NCBI GenBank assembly: GCA_019456405.1
Contig: WJXM01000021.1
Span: 62,001 to 126,000, forward strand
Direction: 5' to 3'
Length of the DNA stretch: 64,000 nucleotides
DNA from: Ferrovum sp.
GTDB lineage: Bacteria; Pseudomonadota; Gammaproteobacteria; Burkholderiales; Ferrovaceae
Shown: positions 17,184 to 26,743 of the stretch, piece after piece
Numbering within the stretch: the stretch's first letter is position 1
Layout: each line of letters opens with the position of its first letter
The notes under the pieces: model-generated
Database searches by the model: none
Told to the model about the DNA's origin: nothing
Seen by the model: the letters and a program-made list of their open reading frames with translations, nothing else
Program-made: the position numbers and the translations under genes

Positions 17184-18092
17184 ATGCATTTTACCTTTCG
17201 GCAGTTGCAAATCTTCGAGGCGGTGGCCAGATTGCTCGGTTTTTCGCGGGCGAGTGAGGAGTTGCATCTGACTCAGCCTGCGGTATCCATGCAAATCAAA
17301 CAGTTGGAAGATTTTGTGGGGATGCCTCTGTTTGAACAGATGGGCAAGCGAATTTTTCTGACTCATGCAGGAGAAGAACTTTATCAGCATGCGCGGGCGA
17401 TCGCGCGTCAGATGAAGGATGCCCGGGAGGCTCTGGAAAGTTTGCGTGAAGGAATCAGTGGTCGTCTTGACATTGCCATCATCAGTACAGCCAAATATTT
17501 TGCTCCTACGCTTCTGTCTCGCTTCTGTGTCTTGCATCCGGCGGTCCAATTGAAGTTGTCAGTATCGAATCGGGCAAGAATCGTTCAGCAGTTGCAGCAT
17601 AACGAGGTGGATCTGGTCATCATGGGGCAGCCTCCAGAAGAGATGGGGGTGGTCATGGAGCCCTTTGCCCGCAATGCCCATATTATCGTGGCTCCACCTA
17701 CGCATCCCTTGGCTGCGGAAAAAAGCGTGAACGCGGCGGACCTGGCCGGGGAAGATTTTTTGATGCGCGAGAAAGGATCGGGTACGCGCCAGTTGCTGGA
17801 ACGGTTCCTGTTGAGCCATGGCGTGGAGGTACATCCACGTATGGAAATGAGTAGCAACGAAACCATCAAGCAGGCTACGATTGCCGGCATGGGGATTGCC
17901 TTTCTGTCTGAACATTCGGTCACGCTGGAACTGGAAACCGGGCGCCTGAAAACATTATCAGTGGTCGGATTGCCCATCATTCGGGACTGGAATCTGGTTC
18001 ATCATCGGGACAAGCGCTTGTCCCCGGTGGCCAGGGCTTTCAAGGCGTTTTTGCTGGAACAGGCCCCACGCATGCTTCCGATGGTGGGTTGA
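17184..18092 (+). CDS. LysR-family transcriptional regulator, CbbR-like
   Basis: A 302-residue LysR regulator. The start MHFTFRQLQIFEAVARLLGF aligns with the usual CbbR opening; an in-frame ATG at 17157 would add nine glycine/serine-rich residues. The N-terminal winged helix contains ASEELHLTQPAVSMQIKQLE, and the rest is a two-lobe effector domain with FLMREKGSGTRQLLE and IKQATIAGMGIAFLS. Divergence from gap, about 120 bp away, suggests it controls the gap-pgk-pyk set according to carbon status. RuBisCO genes are not in the window, so the CbbR name is an inference from similarity and context. Confidence 0.8.
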   Translation: MHFTFRQLQIFEAVARLLGFSRASEELHLTQPAVSMQIKQLEDFVGMPLFEQMGKRIFLTHAGEELYQHARAIARQMKDAREALESLREGISGRLDIAIISTAKYFAPTLLSRFCVLHPAVQLKLSVSNRARIVQQLQHNEVDLVIMGQPPEEMGVVMEPFARNAHIIVAPPTHPLAAEKSVNAADLAGEDFLMREKGSGTRQLLERFLLSHGVEVHPRMEMSSNETIKQATIAGMGIAFLSEHSVTLELETGRLKTLSVVGLPIIRDWNLVHHRDKRLSPVARAFKAFLLEQAPRMLPMVG

Positions 18093-18129
18093 GTGGACGG
18101 CGAGTCTCGGCTGACGCCTTTTGAATGGT

Positions 18130-18918
18130 TTACGGGGCAGTGATGAGATGGGTTAGCCAGTCTTGCCACTGAGTCAAGAGGTCGGGGTGACAGGCAGCCA
18201 CAACTGAGCGTGTCCAAGGGTCACCGGACCAGAACGGGAGGCCTTCCAGGGGGGCGTAAGCGCCGCCCGCTTCTTCCAGGATAAGGGCTCCTGCGGCATA
18301 GTCCCATAATTTTTGTCCTCCGTGCAAGGAGATGCCAAAGCGTCCCGTGGCCACATGGCACCATTCCAGGGTGCATGCGCCAAAGTTGCGTTGAGAGGCA
18401 TAGGGCGGGTGGCAGGCCAGGGCCCTGGACAGGTGTATCGGAAGTCGTTTCAGATCTACTGCCGCCAGGATTTGGGAGAGTGAGGTGAAGGTGTGCGGGG
18501 TATTCAGGGGGCGGTCATTCATCCACGCACCCTGTCCTGCCTCCGCCACGAACATTTCACGGGCCAAGGGGTCGTACACCGCGCCGAGTACGGGTTTCCC
18601 TTGATGAATCAAAGCGACGGATACGGCAAAGTAGGGAATGCCATGGACAAAATTGGAGGTGCCGTCGATGGGGTCCACGCACCATAGGGTCTCGTGTTCC
18701 TGCCACAACCGTTGCTGTTCTGCGCTGTCCATCTCTTCGCCCAGCAAGGGACAATCCACCAAGGGGGTAAGCATTCTGGCCAAAGCCTCCTGAGTGGCCA
18801 GATCGGCTTCAGTGAAGAGGCTTCCGTCCGCTTTTCGGTCATGACGAACCTTTTGGTAGCGAGGCAGAATCTGCTCTTGGGCGACTTGTTGAATCACTCG
18901 GGTGAGGGCGGAGCGCAT
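18130..18918 (-). CDS. Inositol-monophosphatase-family phosphatase (SuhB-like)
   Basis: A 262-residue Mg2+-dependent, lithium-sensitive-type phosphatase. The ATG at 18918 gives the usual start; the longer frame to 19005 overlaps the divergent gene and lacks family similarity. Metal-binding motifs are GEEMDS (first Glu), CVDPIDGTSNFVHG, and the C-terminal LWDYAAGALILEEAGG. Substrate could be inositol phosphate, fructose-1,6-bisphosphate or 3'-phosphoadenosine phosphates; motifs do not decide. It is divergent from rsmE, with start codons about 52 bp apart, and converges with the LysR gene. Confidence 0.88.
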   Translation of the reverse strand: MRSALTRVIQQVAQEQILPRYQKVRHDRKADGSLFTEADLATQEALARMLTPLVDCPLLGEEMDSAEQQRLWQEHETLWCVDPIDGTSNFVHGIPYFAVSVALIHQGKPVLGAVYDPLAREMFVAEAGQGAWMNDRPLNTPHTFTSLSQILAAVDLKRLPIHLSRALACHPPYASQRNFGACTLEWCHVATGRFGISLHGGQKLWDYAAGALILEEAGGAYAPLEGLPFWSGDPWTRSVVAACHPDLLTQWQDWLTHLITAP

Positions 18919-18970
18919 GGGGGCATGATAGCATGACTGTGTTTTGTCTCTATCGAAGAGGTCCTGGTGG

Positions 18971-19708
18971 ATGAGTCTCCCGCGTTTCCATTGTCCTGAC
19001 CACACCCTTCTGGTGCAAGGGGGGGAGTTACCCCCTGAAGTGGCTCACCATGCGGTGCGGGTACTTCGAATGGGGGAGGGAGAGGAACTGGTGCTGTTCG
19101 ATGGGCTGGGGGGGGAGTTTCGCACCCGGATCATGACCATCGAAGGACCCCGCGTGAAGGTGGCAGCGGGATCTTTTGATCCTGTGGAACGTGAATCATC
19201 TCTCCGGACGATTTTGATTCAGGGACTCTGTGCCACCGAAAAAATGGACTGGATCTTTCAGAAAGCCGTGGAGTTGGGGGTCACTGCCTTGTGGGCGGTC
19301 CCAACGGAACGCAGTGTGATTCGTTTGAAGGGAGAACGCGAGGCACGGCGCCTCGAGCACTGGCACAAGGTCATCCTCTCGGCGTGTGCCCAGTGCGGGC
19401 GCAATCGGATACCGGAACTACGTTTTTTTGGGACGTTGTATGACTGTTGGGCCAAACTTCCCGCATCGGGACTTCGTCTCTTGCTGAATCCAGAGGGACA
19501 ATCAGGGAGAACGGATCTTGCCTCGCCGGATGGAACCGTGGTTCTGTTGGTGGGGCCTGAGGGGGGGTTGAGTGCGACGGAGATAAACCAGGCCCATCAG
19601 GCAGGATTTGTGGGCGGGCGCATCGGCCCTCGCATCCTGCGTACGGAAACCGCTGCGTTGGCCGTACTGGCGGCTCTTCAGTCTCGTTGTGGGGACTGGG
19701 CGCTGTGA
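18971..19708 (+). CDS. rsmE: 16S rRNA (uracil(1498)-N(3))-methyltransferase
   Basis: A 245-residue SPOUT methyltransferase acting on U1498 of 16S rRNA. The ATG at 18971 has GAGG about 10 nt upstream and starts MSLPRFHCPD, as in the family. It has an N-terminal PUA-like region with HHAVRVLRMGEGEELVLFDG. The knot region includes KMDWIFQKAVELGVTALWAV, VLLVGPEGGLSATEI and ILRTETAALAVLAALQ, which bind S-adenosylmethionine. It ends 125 bp before argA. Confidence 0.95.
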   Translation: MSLPRFHCPDHTLLVQGGELPPEVAHHAVRVLRMGEGEELVLFDGLGGEFRTRIMTIEGPRVKVAAGSFDPVERESSLRTILIQGLCATEKMDWIFQKAVELGVTALWAVPTERSVIRLKGEREARRLEHWHKVILSACAQCGRNRIPELRFFGTLYDCWAKLPASGLRLLLNPEGQSGRTDLASPDGTVVLLVGPEGGLSATEINQAHQAGFVGGRIGPRILRTETAALAVLAALQSRCGDWAL

Positions 19709-19833
19709 TCTCTCTGAGGTCAAAGAAAATATGAGCGGCGCACATCCGCAGACGGATTCATCGCTGGGGAGAGTGTCTTCCCGAAGGGGGAGTCGGTTGA
19801 TAGAATCACGCTTGGGCAACTTGAGGATTATCG

Positions 19834-21150
19834 ATGAAGAACAGTCAGGACTTCGTGGCTTGGTTTCGGGCCGCTGCTCCCTATATCCATGGGTTTCGGG
19901 GCCATACTTTCGTGGTGGCTTTTGGTGGGGAGGTGGTCAGTGATGGTAAGTTTGTGGCGCTCACCCATGACCTCAACCTTCTTCATAGCCTGGGCGTGCG
20001 TTTGGTGTTGGTATATGGGGCTCGTCCACAGACAGAGGGACGACTCGCGCAGCGGGGTCATGTGCCTCATTATGTGGAAGGCATTCGGGTCACCGATGCC
20101 GTGGCGCTGGAGTGTCTGATCGAGGCTTCCGGGACGCTGAGCGTCGAAATCAGTGCCTTGCTTTCGGTGGGCGTGGCTGAATCGCCCATGGCGGGCGCTG
20201 CCCTGCGCGTGGCGACTGGGAATTTCGTCACGGCTCGTCCGGTGGGAGTGGTGGAGGGCGTGGATTTTCAGTATACCGGTCATGTACGCAAGATCGATGC
20301 GCTGGGGATTCAGCGCCGTCTGGAAGACGAAGAGTTTGTGTTGCTGCCTCCTCTGGGCTACTCTCCAACGGGGGAGATCTACAATTTGACGGTGGAAGAA
20401 GTGGCCACCGCCGCTGCAGTGGCTCTGAAAGCCGCCAAACTGATCTTTTTGACGGATGCCGCCGGGGTGGTCAATGGCTCCGGCGAGTTGATCGGGACAC
20501 TGTCAGCCCAACAAGCCGAGGAAATTCTTCAGCGTCCCGGTACGCAGGGTGAGGATGTGGGGTATTACCTGCCCTGCGCGGTGCGGGCTTGCCGTCAGGG
20601 CGTGGCGCGTGTTCATCTGCTCGATCGTCACCGGGATGGTGCGCTGTTGCTGGAACTTTTCACGTTGCAGGGGATCGGGACCCTGGTTACGCCGGATATC
20701 AAGGATGTGCTGCGGTCTGCAACGCTGGAAGACGTGCCGGGACTGCTGAGTGTGATCGAGCCGCTGGAGGCCGAAGGTGCTTTGGTCAAGCGTGACCGAG
20801 TGTTGCTGGAAACCGAAATCGACCGTTTCACGGTATTGTTACACGATGGGCGAGTGGTCGGTTGTGTAGCGCTGTACCCTTATCCCGAGGAAGAATGCGC
20901 TGAACTGGCCTGTCTTGCGGTGATGCCCGAGTTTCGCAGCCAGGGTCGAGGTGATGTGTTACTGAACCATGTGGCAGAACGGGCTCGTGTTCTGGGCGTA
21001 AAACACCTCTTCCTACTGAGTGCGCGGGCCGGACAGTGGTTTGCGGAACGAGGTTTTGTGGAAACTGGCGTGGATGCTTTACCGGCCCAGCGGCAGCAGA
21101 TGTACAACTACCGACGCCGTTCCAAGGTATTCGTCAAGTCTCTGGGGTGA
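19834..21150 (+). CDS. argA: Amino-acid N-acetyltransferase (N-acetylglutamate synthase)
   Basis: A 438-residue classical ArgA, first step of arginine synthesis (glutamate + acetyl-CoA). The start MKNSQDFVAWFRAAAPYIHG has GAGG upstream. The N-terminal amino-acid-kinase-like domain (about 20-290) carries the arginine-sensing region. The C-terminal GNAT domain includes CAELACLAVMPEFRSQGRGD and ends with YNYRRRSKVFVKSL. Having both domains in one chain, without ArgJ in view, fits the linear or regulated pathway of Beta- and Gammaproteobacteria. Confidence 0.96.
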   Translation: MKNSQDFVAWFRAAAPYIHGFRGHTFVVAFGGEVVSDGKFVALTHDLNLLHSLGVRLVLVYGARPQTEGRLAQRGHVPHYVEGIRVTDAVALECLIEASGTLSVEISALLSVGVAESPMAGAALRVATGNFVTARPVGVVEGVDFQYTGHVRKIDALGIQRRLEDEEFVLLPPLGYSPTGEIYNLTVEEVATAAAVALKAAKLIFLTDAAGVVNGSGELIGTLSAQQAEEILQRPGTQGEDVGYYLPCAVRACRQGVARVHLLDRHRDGALLLELFTLQGIGTLVTPDIKDVLRSATLEDVPGLLSVIEPLEAEGALVKRDRVLLETEIDRFTVLLHDGRVVGCVALYPYPEEECAELACLAVMPEFRSQGRGDVLLNHVAERARVLGVKHLFLLSARAGQWFAERGFVETGVDALPAQRQQMYNYRRRSKVFVKSLG

Positions 21151-21201
21151 ACGGGTTTCCGGTATCATGCTCTTTTTTACCCGAGCGCGAAGGTGGATCA
21201 C

Positions 21202-21474
21202 ATGAGCAGAACCGTGCAGTGCATCAAATTGAAAAAAGAAGCCAAGGGACTGGATTTGCCTCCCTACCCAGGGGCTTTGGGAGCACGAATCTATCACGAG
21301 GTATCGGAAGAAGCATGGCAACAGTGGTTGGGCCATCAGACCATGTTGATCAACGAAAATCGTCTCAATCTGGCGGATCCGGAAGCACGCAAATATCTGG
21401 CTCAACAAATGGAGGCTCATTTTTTTGGGGATGGGGCGGAGCAGGCCTCTGGCTATGTGCCCCCTCGTTCATAA
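21202..21474 (+). CDS. yggX: Fe(2+)-trafficking / oxidative damage protection protein
   Basis: A 90-residue cytosolic protein beginning [20 protein letters not shown] at the ATG at 21202, with AAGGTGG just upstream; a GTG nine bases earlier is in frame but less likely. [33 protein letters not shown] and [12 protein letters not shown] follow the YggX pattern, including the N-terminal Cys. The family protects iron-sulfur clusters and handles labile iron. It follows argA by 51 bp and converges with phoU, 3 bp apart. Confidence 0.95.
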   Translation: MSRTVQCIKLKKEAKGLDLPPYPGALGARIYHEVSEEAWQQWLGHQTMLINENRLNLADPEARKYLAQQMEAHFFGDGAEQASGYVPPRS

Positions 21475-21477
21475 GAG

Positions 21478-22191
21478 TCAGGAATCGCTGATGACAGTAC
21501 GCTCCACCTCCTCCATGGAGGTGTGACGCACGTCCTTGCCCTTGACCAGATAGATCACATATTCCGCCATGTTTTTGGCATGATCCCCAATACGTTCCAC
21601 GGCTTTGGCTGCAAACAGGATATCGATGGCATTGGAAATGGTCCGTGGATCTTCCATCATGAAAGTGATGAGTTGACGAAGAATGCCCCGGAAGGACTCG
21701 TCCACATCGCGGTCGTCGCGCAATACTTGAGCCGCAGTGGTGGCATCCAGACGGGCAAAAGCATCGAGAGAATGTCCCAGCATCTGCACCGCTAAATGAG
21801 CGGCATGACGAAGATCCACGGGGAGATGGGGCTGGAGTAGACGGTCGCTGTCATGGAGCAGGATGGCCATGCGTGCCATTTTTTTTGCTTCATCACCGAT
21901 TCGCTCTAGATCGGTGATGGTTTTGATGATGGCCAGAATCAGGCGCAGGTCGCCTGCTGCAGGCTGTCGTCGGGCAATGATGTGGGTACAATCTTCATCG
22001 ATGCTCACCTCCAGTCCATTGATCCGACGGTCGGCTTCAATGACTTGACGGGCCTGTGAGACATTCCCGTCCTGTAGCGCATTGACTGCCGATTCAATCT
22101 GCTCTTCGATCAACCCACCCATGCGCAGGACTTTGGCGCGGACATTCTCGAGTTCTACATCAAACTGTTTGGCAATATGTTCTTGAGGCAA
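21478..22191 (-). CDS. phoU: Phosphate-signalling protein PhoU
   Basis: A 237-residue helical protein that dampens the Pho response and binds the PstSCAB/PhoR complex. I place the start at a TTG (22189-22191): GGAGG lies 6 nt upstream, and the product then opens MPQEHIAKQFDVELENVRAK, like other PhoU proteins. The longer frame to 22287 runs into rpiA and adds unrelated residues. Both PhoU repeats carry their metal-binding motifs, TDLERIGDEAKKMAR and KAVERIGDHAKNMAEYVIYL. It lies 17 bp after rpiA; no pst or phoBR genes are in the window. Confidence 0.93.
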   Translation of the reverse strand: MPQEHIAKQFDVELENVRAKVLRMGGLIEEQIESAVNALQDGNVSQARQVIEADRRINGLEVSIDEDCTHIIARRQPAAGDLRLILAIIKTITDLERIGDEAKKMARMAILLHDSDRLLQPHLPVDLRHAAHLAVQMLGHSLDAFARLDATTAAQVLRDDRDVDESFRGILRQLITFMMEDPRTISNAIDILFAAKAVERIGDHAKNMAEYVIYLVKGKDVRHTSMEEVERTVISDS

Positions 22192-22208
22192 GATAGACCT
22201 CCGTAAAA

Positions 22209-22868
22209 TTAATGAGTCGAGGTGCGTATTCCCGAGGTCGTGGCCAGAATCAGCACATCTGCCGGACGGCGTGCAAAGAGGCCGCACATCACGACTCCGG
22301 TAAGGGCGGACAGACGCGTTTCCATCTCCACAGGATCGAGGATCTGCAGGTTGTGAATGTCCAGGATGATATTGCCGTTATCGGTAGTATATCCCTCGCG
22401 CAGGATCGGTTGTCCCCCCAGACGGACCACCTCACGCGCCACATAACTGCGTGCCATGGGAATCACTTCGAGAGGGAGAGGAAATTTACCGAGGAGTGTC
22501 ACCAACTTCTTCTCATCCGCGATGCAGACGAATTTTCTGGCGACGGCAGCCACGATTTTTTCGCGTGTCAGCGCCCCACCTCCTCCCTTGATCATGGCCA
22601 GACCTGCGGTGATTTCATCAGCTCCGTCCACATAGACGGGGAGATCGTTGACGCTATTCAAGTCGAAAACCTGAATGCCGACGGCCTTGAGGCGTGCCGT
22701 GGATGCTTCTGAACTGGAAACGGCTCCCGCGATGCGATGCTTGCGCGCGGTCAAGGCCTCGATGAAGAAATTGACGGTGGAGCCGGTGCCGACGCCGATG
22801 ACCGCATCGTCGGGAATGTGATCGAGGGCAGCCTGGGCGGCTGCTTTCTTGAGTTCATCCTGATTCAT
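22209..22868 (-). CDS. rpiA: Ribose-5-phosphate isomerase A
   Basis: A 219-residue isomerase interconverting ribose 5-phosphate and ribulose 5-phosphate in the pentose-phosphate and Calvin pathways. Motifs are [25 protein letters not shown] and [19 protein letters not shown] with the catalytic Glu, plus [14 protein letters not shown]. It is divergent from ilvA and followed closely by phoU. Confidence 0.96.
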   Translation of the reverse strand: MNQDELKKAAAQAALDHIPDDAVIGVGTGSTVNFFIEALTARKHRIAGAVSSSEASTARLKAVGIQVFDLNSVNDLPVYVDGADEITAGLAMIKGGGGALTREKIVAAVARKFVCIADEKKLVTLLGKFPLPLEVIPMARSYVAREVVRLGGQPILREGYTTDNGNIILDIHNLQILDPVEMETRLSALTGVVMCGLFARRPADVLILATTSGIRTSTH

Positions 22869-23003
22869 GAATACTCCCTGAAAATTCCCAGCATAACTGC
22901 AACTTGTGACAGACTCAACCGTGTTTCTCCATTTTACAGGTCATTGGAGTTGGGGAGAGCCGTAAAGTTTGTTAATCTTCTGGTATCGAGTGAGGAAAAT
23001 TTC

Positions 23004-24527
23004 ATGACGGATCGTTATCTGGAGCGCGTCCTGCGTGCCAGTCGGGTGTATGACGTGGCCATCGAGAGCCCTTTGCAGCATTTGTCGCGTCTCTCCGCCC
23101 GGTTGGACAACGTGCTTTGGCTCAAGCGCGAAGATCTGCAGCCTGTATTTTCCTTTAAATTGCGCGGGGCCTACAACAAGATGGCCGGCCTTCCACCGGA
23201 GGTATTGGCGCGGGGAGTGATTGCGGCCAGTGCAGGAAATCATGCTCAGGGCGTGGCTTTGGCTGCGCAGCGCATGGGCGTACGCGCGCTCATCGTCATG
23301 CCAACCACCGCGCCACGTATCAAGGTGGAAGCGGTGCAGGCTCTGGGCGGCGAGGTGGTACTGGAGGGAGTCTCCTACTCGGAGGCGTACGAACATGCCC
23401 TGACTCTGGTGGAAAAGGAGGGACTGACTTTTGTGCATCCCTATGATGACCCTGAGGTCATCGCAGGACAGGGTACCATCGGACAGGAAATCCTGTGTCA
23501 GCATTCGGCTCCACTGGATGCGATTTTTGTCCCCATTGGCGGAGGGGGATTGATTGCGGGCGTGGCAACTTTGGTCAAGCAACTGCGCCCCGAGATTCGT
23601 ATCATCGGGGTACAACCTCAGGATTCCGATGCCATGCGCCAGTCCCTGGCGGCAGGGCGACGGGTGGTTCTGGATCAGGTGGGATTGTTTGCCGATGGGG
23701 TGGCTGTTCGTCAGGTGGGGAAGGAAACTTTTCGTTTGTGCCAGAAATATGTGGATGAAGTGGTGACGGTGGATACGGATGCACTCTGTGCCGCAGTCAA
23801 GGATGTCTTTGACGATACCCGCGCCGTGCTTGAACCGGCGGGAGCCTTGGCAGTGGCTGGACTCAAGCAGGTCGTGCAACGTACGGGATGGCAGGGAAAA
23901 TCCGTGGTCGCCATTGCCAGTGGCGCCAATCTTAATTTTGATCGACTACGTTTTGTGGCGGAACGGGCCGAGTTGGGAGAACAACGGGAAGCCTTGTTTG
24001 CCGCGACCATTCCCGAAAGTCCCGGTAGTTTTCGTCAGTTTTGCACTCTGTTGGGACCAAGAGCGGTGACGGAATTCAACTATCGCTATGCAGATCATCA
24101 GCAGGCTCATGTATTCGTGGGAGTTTCTTTGACGCGGCCTGGCGAATTACCGGAATTGCTGAATCGTTTGCAAGCGCAGGGTATTCGTACGCTCGACCTG
24201 ACTCATAACGAAATGGCCAAACTGCATGTTCGTCATTTGGTGGGCGGGCATGCCCCTCAGGCCAAGCATGAAATATTGTACCGTTTCGAGTTCCCTGAAC
24301 GTCCCGGTGCCTTGGCTCGTTTTCTTGAACGCATGAGTGTGCACTGGAACATCAGCCTCTTTCACTACCGTAACCATGGAGCCGACTACGGTCGGGTGTT
24401 GGTGGGGTTGCAGGTTCCTCCCGAGGATCAGGAAACCTTTCAAAATTTCCTGGATATCCTGGGTTATCCCTGGGTGGATGAAACACGGAATTCTGCCTAC
24501 CAACTGTTTTTGGGAGGAGGTGCGTGA
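23004..24527 (+). CDS. ilvA: Threonine ammonia-lyase, biosynthetic
   Basis: A 507-residue PLP enzyme turning threonine into 2-oxobutyrate for isoleucine synthesis. The ATG at 23004 has GAGG upstream; the longer frame starting inside rpiA is spurious. The PLP lysine is K52 in SFKLRGAYNKM. The phosphate-binding glycine loop is at about 178-182 (PIGGGGL). Two ACT-like regulatory domains fill about 330-507 (PESPGSFRQFC and FPERPGALARFLERMSVHWN), giving the full-length feedback-inhibited form. The stop overlaps the next gene's GTG start (GTGA at 24524-24527). Confidence 0.96.
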   Translation: MTDRYLERVLRASRVYDVAIESPLQHLSRLSARLDNVLWLKREDLQPVFSFKLRGAYNKMAGLPPEVLARGVIAASAGNHAQGVALAAQRMGVRALIVMPTTAPRIKVEAVQALGGEVVLEGVSYSEAYEHALTLVEKEGLTFVHPYDDPEVIAGQGTIGQEILCQHSAPLDAIFVPIGGGGLIAGVATLVKQLRPEIRIIGVQPQDSDAMRQSLAAGRRVVLDQVGLFADGVAVRQVGKETFRLCQKYVDEVVTVDTDALCAAVKDVFDDTRAVLEPAGALAVAGLKQVVQRTGWQGKSVVAIASGANLNFDRLRFVAERAELGEQREALFAATIPESPGSFRQFCTLLGPRAVTEFNYRYADHQQAHVFVGVSLTRPGELPELLNRLQAQGIRTLDLTHNEMAKLHVRHLVGGHAPQAKHEILYRFEFPERPGALARFLERMSVHWNISLFHYRNHGADYGRVLVGLQVPPEDQETFQNFLDILGYPWVDETRNSAYQLFLGGGA

Positions 24528-26743
24528 ATCAGGTTGGGTCTGGAAAATACGGTGGGTGGGGGCCAAATTTTTGGGTAGGGGCTTTTCTTCTGGTCTGCTC
24601 GGGGTTGGGGCAGGCGGTGGAAGAGGGAGCGGGGCCAGTTGACCGAGTTTTTCGTGTGTTGGGGCCGGAGGGCCAGAGTACCATTCGGATTCTGACTGCC
24701 GCCCCTGCCTGCCCGACACTGATGGTGGATGGACAGCCCCGTCTCCTGGATTTGCGTGTCGGCCCCCGTTTGGAACCCCGTGACGATCATCCGGGATCGA
24801 TATTCCCCGAGCGCGTGTGCGAGGCTACTCACATTCCAGCGGCGGCCTCCGTGCAGTGGCAGGGACGAACTTTTCCAGCGCTGACTCATTCTCCGCGCAA
24901 GGTCGTGGTACTGGGGGATACGGGATGTCGGATCAAGTGGCCTGGTTTTTACCAGTCCTGCAATGATCCTCTTCAATGGCCTCTGGCACAGGTGGCGCGC
25001 AGCGCAGCGGCGGAGCATCCTGATCTGGTGTTGCATGTGGGCGACTATGCTTATCGCGAAAGCCCTTGTTTGGCCAGTGGCTGTGCCGGAACCCCCCATG
25101 GTTATGGGGGAGACGTATGGCAGGCTGATTTTTTCGAACCCATGGCCCCATTGCTGGAAGCAGCACCCTGGGTGGTGGTGCGGGGCAATCATGAGTCTTG
25201 TGCCCGGGCAGGGCAAGGATGGTTTCGTTATCTTGACCCTTTCCCCTATGATCCCGCCCATTCCTGTTCTGTGTCGGGCGAATCCAGGGAAGCACCGGAT
25301 CCTCCCTATGGGGTTTTGTTGGGGGATGGATTGCAGTGGGTCGTGATGGATTCCACCGCCGTTTCGGAAAAGAAACCACGCCCAGGCAATGCTGCAGTGG
25401 AAACCTACTTTCGTCAATTTGCTCAGGTTGCACGATTGACGGCACGTTCAACCCAGAACTGGCTGACGCTTCATCATCCGATTCTGGGGTATGGTTACTT
25501 GCCATTGGTGGGGTACGAACCTGCCAATTATCAACTCAGCGCGGCTTTGGCCGAACATCATTATCCTGACTGGACTCCACCAGGCGTGCAATTGGTGGTG
25601 CAGGGTCATGTGCATACCTTCGAATTATCCCGGTTCGAGGGAACCGAACCGCTTGGTTTGATTGCCGGTTTCGGTGGATCCATGCTTGAACCCCCCTTTC
25701 CGGTTTGGGTGCCTGGTCACAATGAAGTGGCACCCGGGGTGCGGGTGGCCCAGTCCTACAACGACCAGCGTTATGGGTATTTGCTCATGGAACGGATGGA
25801 GGGAGGGCGATGGCGTCTGACGGAAAAAAATGTATGGGGTCAGACCCGCCGCCTTTGTGTGTTGGCGCTGGATACGATCCCTGTCGGTTTTCACTGTGAT
25901 GAGGTGTCGCACGCAGCAAAGTCCCTTGATCTGCCGGATTCCGTTGGGGCAGCGGATTACCTGTTGCTGGGCGAGGTGCATGACAATCAGGCTGGGCATG
26001 CACTGCGTCAACATTGGCTGGAATCCCTGGCCAAGCGCAGGGAGTACGTCCTGGCCATGGAACAGTTGAATCGTGTACGTCAGGCTTCACTCACGGAAGC
26101 CGATGACAAAGTCCTGGGACCCGTGGCCGAGAGTGATCCGATACTGCGCTCTGTGGCAGAAGCCGGAGGGTTCGACTTCAAGGGATGGCACTGGGGTTTT
26201 TATGCTCCAGCTCTGGCGCTGGCGGTGAATCGACACTGGCCCCTGGGAGCGACCAATCTGGATCGTCAGTCCCTGATGAAACTCATGACAGGTAAAGATC
26301 CTCTGCCCCCCGAACCTGTGCACTGGAGTGCGCTTCAGCAAGAAATCATGATGTTCGAAGTGCGTGAGGGACATTGTCACTTGTTGCCAGAAACTCAGTT
26401 ACCCGGCATGGTGGCCGCGCAACAGGCGCGCGACCGCAGCATGGCCGAAAGTCTGGTGGCATGGCACCGTCAAACGGGCAAGCCCGTGATCTTGCTGGCG
26501 GGGAATGGGCATTTGCGCAAGGACACGGCGGTTCCGCTGTGGTTGCAACAACTGGATCCGGGCGCGCGGGTCGTGAGTGTGGCGGTATTGGAACCCGAAC
26601 AGATGCGCGACCCCAAGTTGGTGGGCGTATACGATGAGACTTTTGAGGTTCCCCTGCAGGCCCGTACGGACCCCTGTGTGGCGCTGCGGGCACGCCTCAG
26701 TGAGAAACAATTCCTCCACCCGTCAAACCAAAAAGTTCCTTGA
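24524..26743 (+). CDS. Metallophosphoesterase fused to a ChaN-like domain
   Basis: A 739-residue, probably exported two-domain protein. The N-terminus has a hydrophobic stretch (about 15-31) usable as a signal or anchor. Residues about 120-400 form a calcineurin-type metallophosphoesterase: D132 in GDTGC, D174 in GDYAY, N222-H223 in GNHE, and H362/H364 in GHVH, close to the purple-acid-phosphatase pattern. Residues about 478-720 match the ChaN/Tiki-like haem-binding family: YLLLGEVHDNQAGH (E484, H486), VLAMEQLNR, ARDRSMAESLVAWH and ILLAGNGHLRKD. ChaN proteins are normally separate lipoproteins tied to haem or iron uptake. The GTG start overlaps the ilvA stop. The last 47 bp overlap the convergent cheA 3' end. 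Joint function unknown. Confidence 0.82.
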   Translation: MNQVGSGKYGGWGPNFWVGAFLLVCSGLGQAVEEGAGPVDRVFRVLGPEGQSTIRILTAAPACPTLMVDGQPRLLDLRVGPRLEPRDDHPGSIFPERVCEATHIPAAASVQWQGRTFPALTHSPRKVVVLGDTGCRIKWPGFYQSCNDPLQWPLAQVARSAAAEHPDLVLHVGDYAYRESPCLASGCAGTPHGYGGDVWQADFFEPMAPLLEAAPWVVVRGNHESCARAGQGWFRYLDPFPYDPAHSCSVSGESREAPDPPYGVLLGDGLQWVVMDSTAVSEKKPRPGNAAVETYFRQFAQVARLTARSTQNWLTLHHPILGYGYLPLVGYEPANYQLSAALAEHHYPDWTPPGVQLVVQGHVHTFELSRFEGTEPLGLIAGFGGSMLEPPFPVWVPGHNEVAPGVRVAQSYNDQRYGYLLMERMEGGRWRLTEKNVWGQTRRLCVLALDTIPVGFHCDEVSHAAKSLDLPDSVGAADYLLLGEVHDNQAGHALRQHWLESLAKRREYVLAMEQLNRVRQASLTEADDKVLGPVAESDPILRSVAEAGGFDFKGWHWGFYAPALALAVNRHWPLGATNLDRQSLMKLMTGKDPLPPEPVHWSALQQEIMMFEVREGHCHLLPETQLPGMVAAQQARDRSMAESLVAWHRQTGKPVILLAGNGHLRKDTAVPLWLQQLDPGARVVSVAVLEPEQMRDPKLVGVYDETFEVPLQARTDPCVALRARLSEKQFLHPSNQKVP

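Noticed and set aside
18093..18129. Possible bidirectional terminator between the LysR and SuhB-like genes
   Set aside because: Only a 4-bp GGCG/CGCC stem with a short TTTT; too weak to list.
22941..23879. 312-codon minus-strand frame opposite ilvA
   Set aside because: Shadow of ilvA; no motifs.
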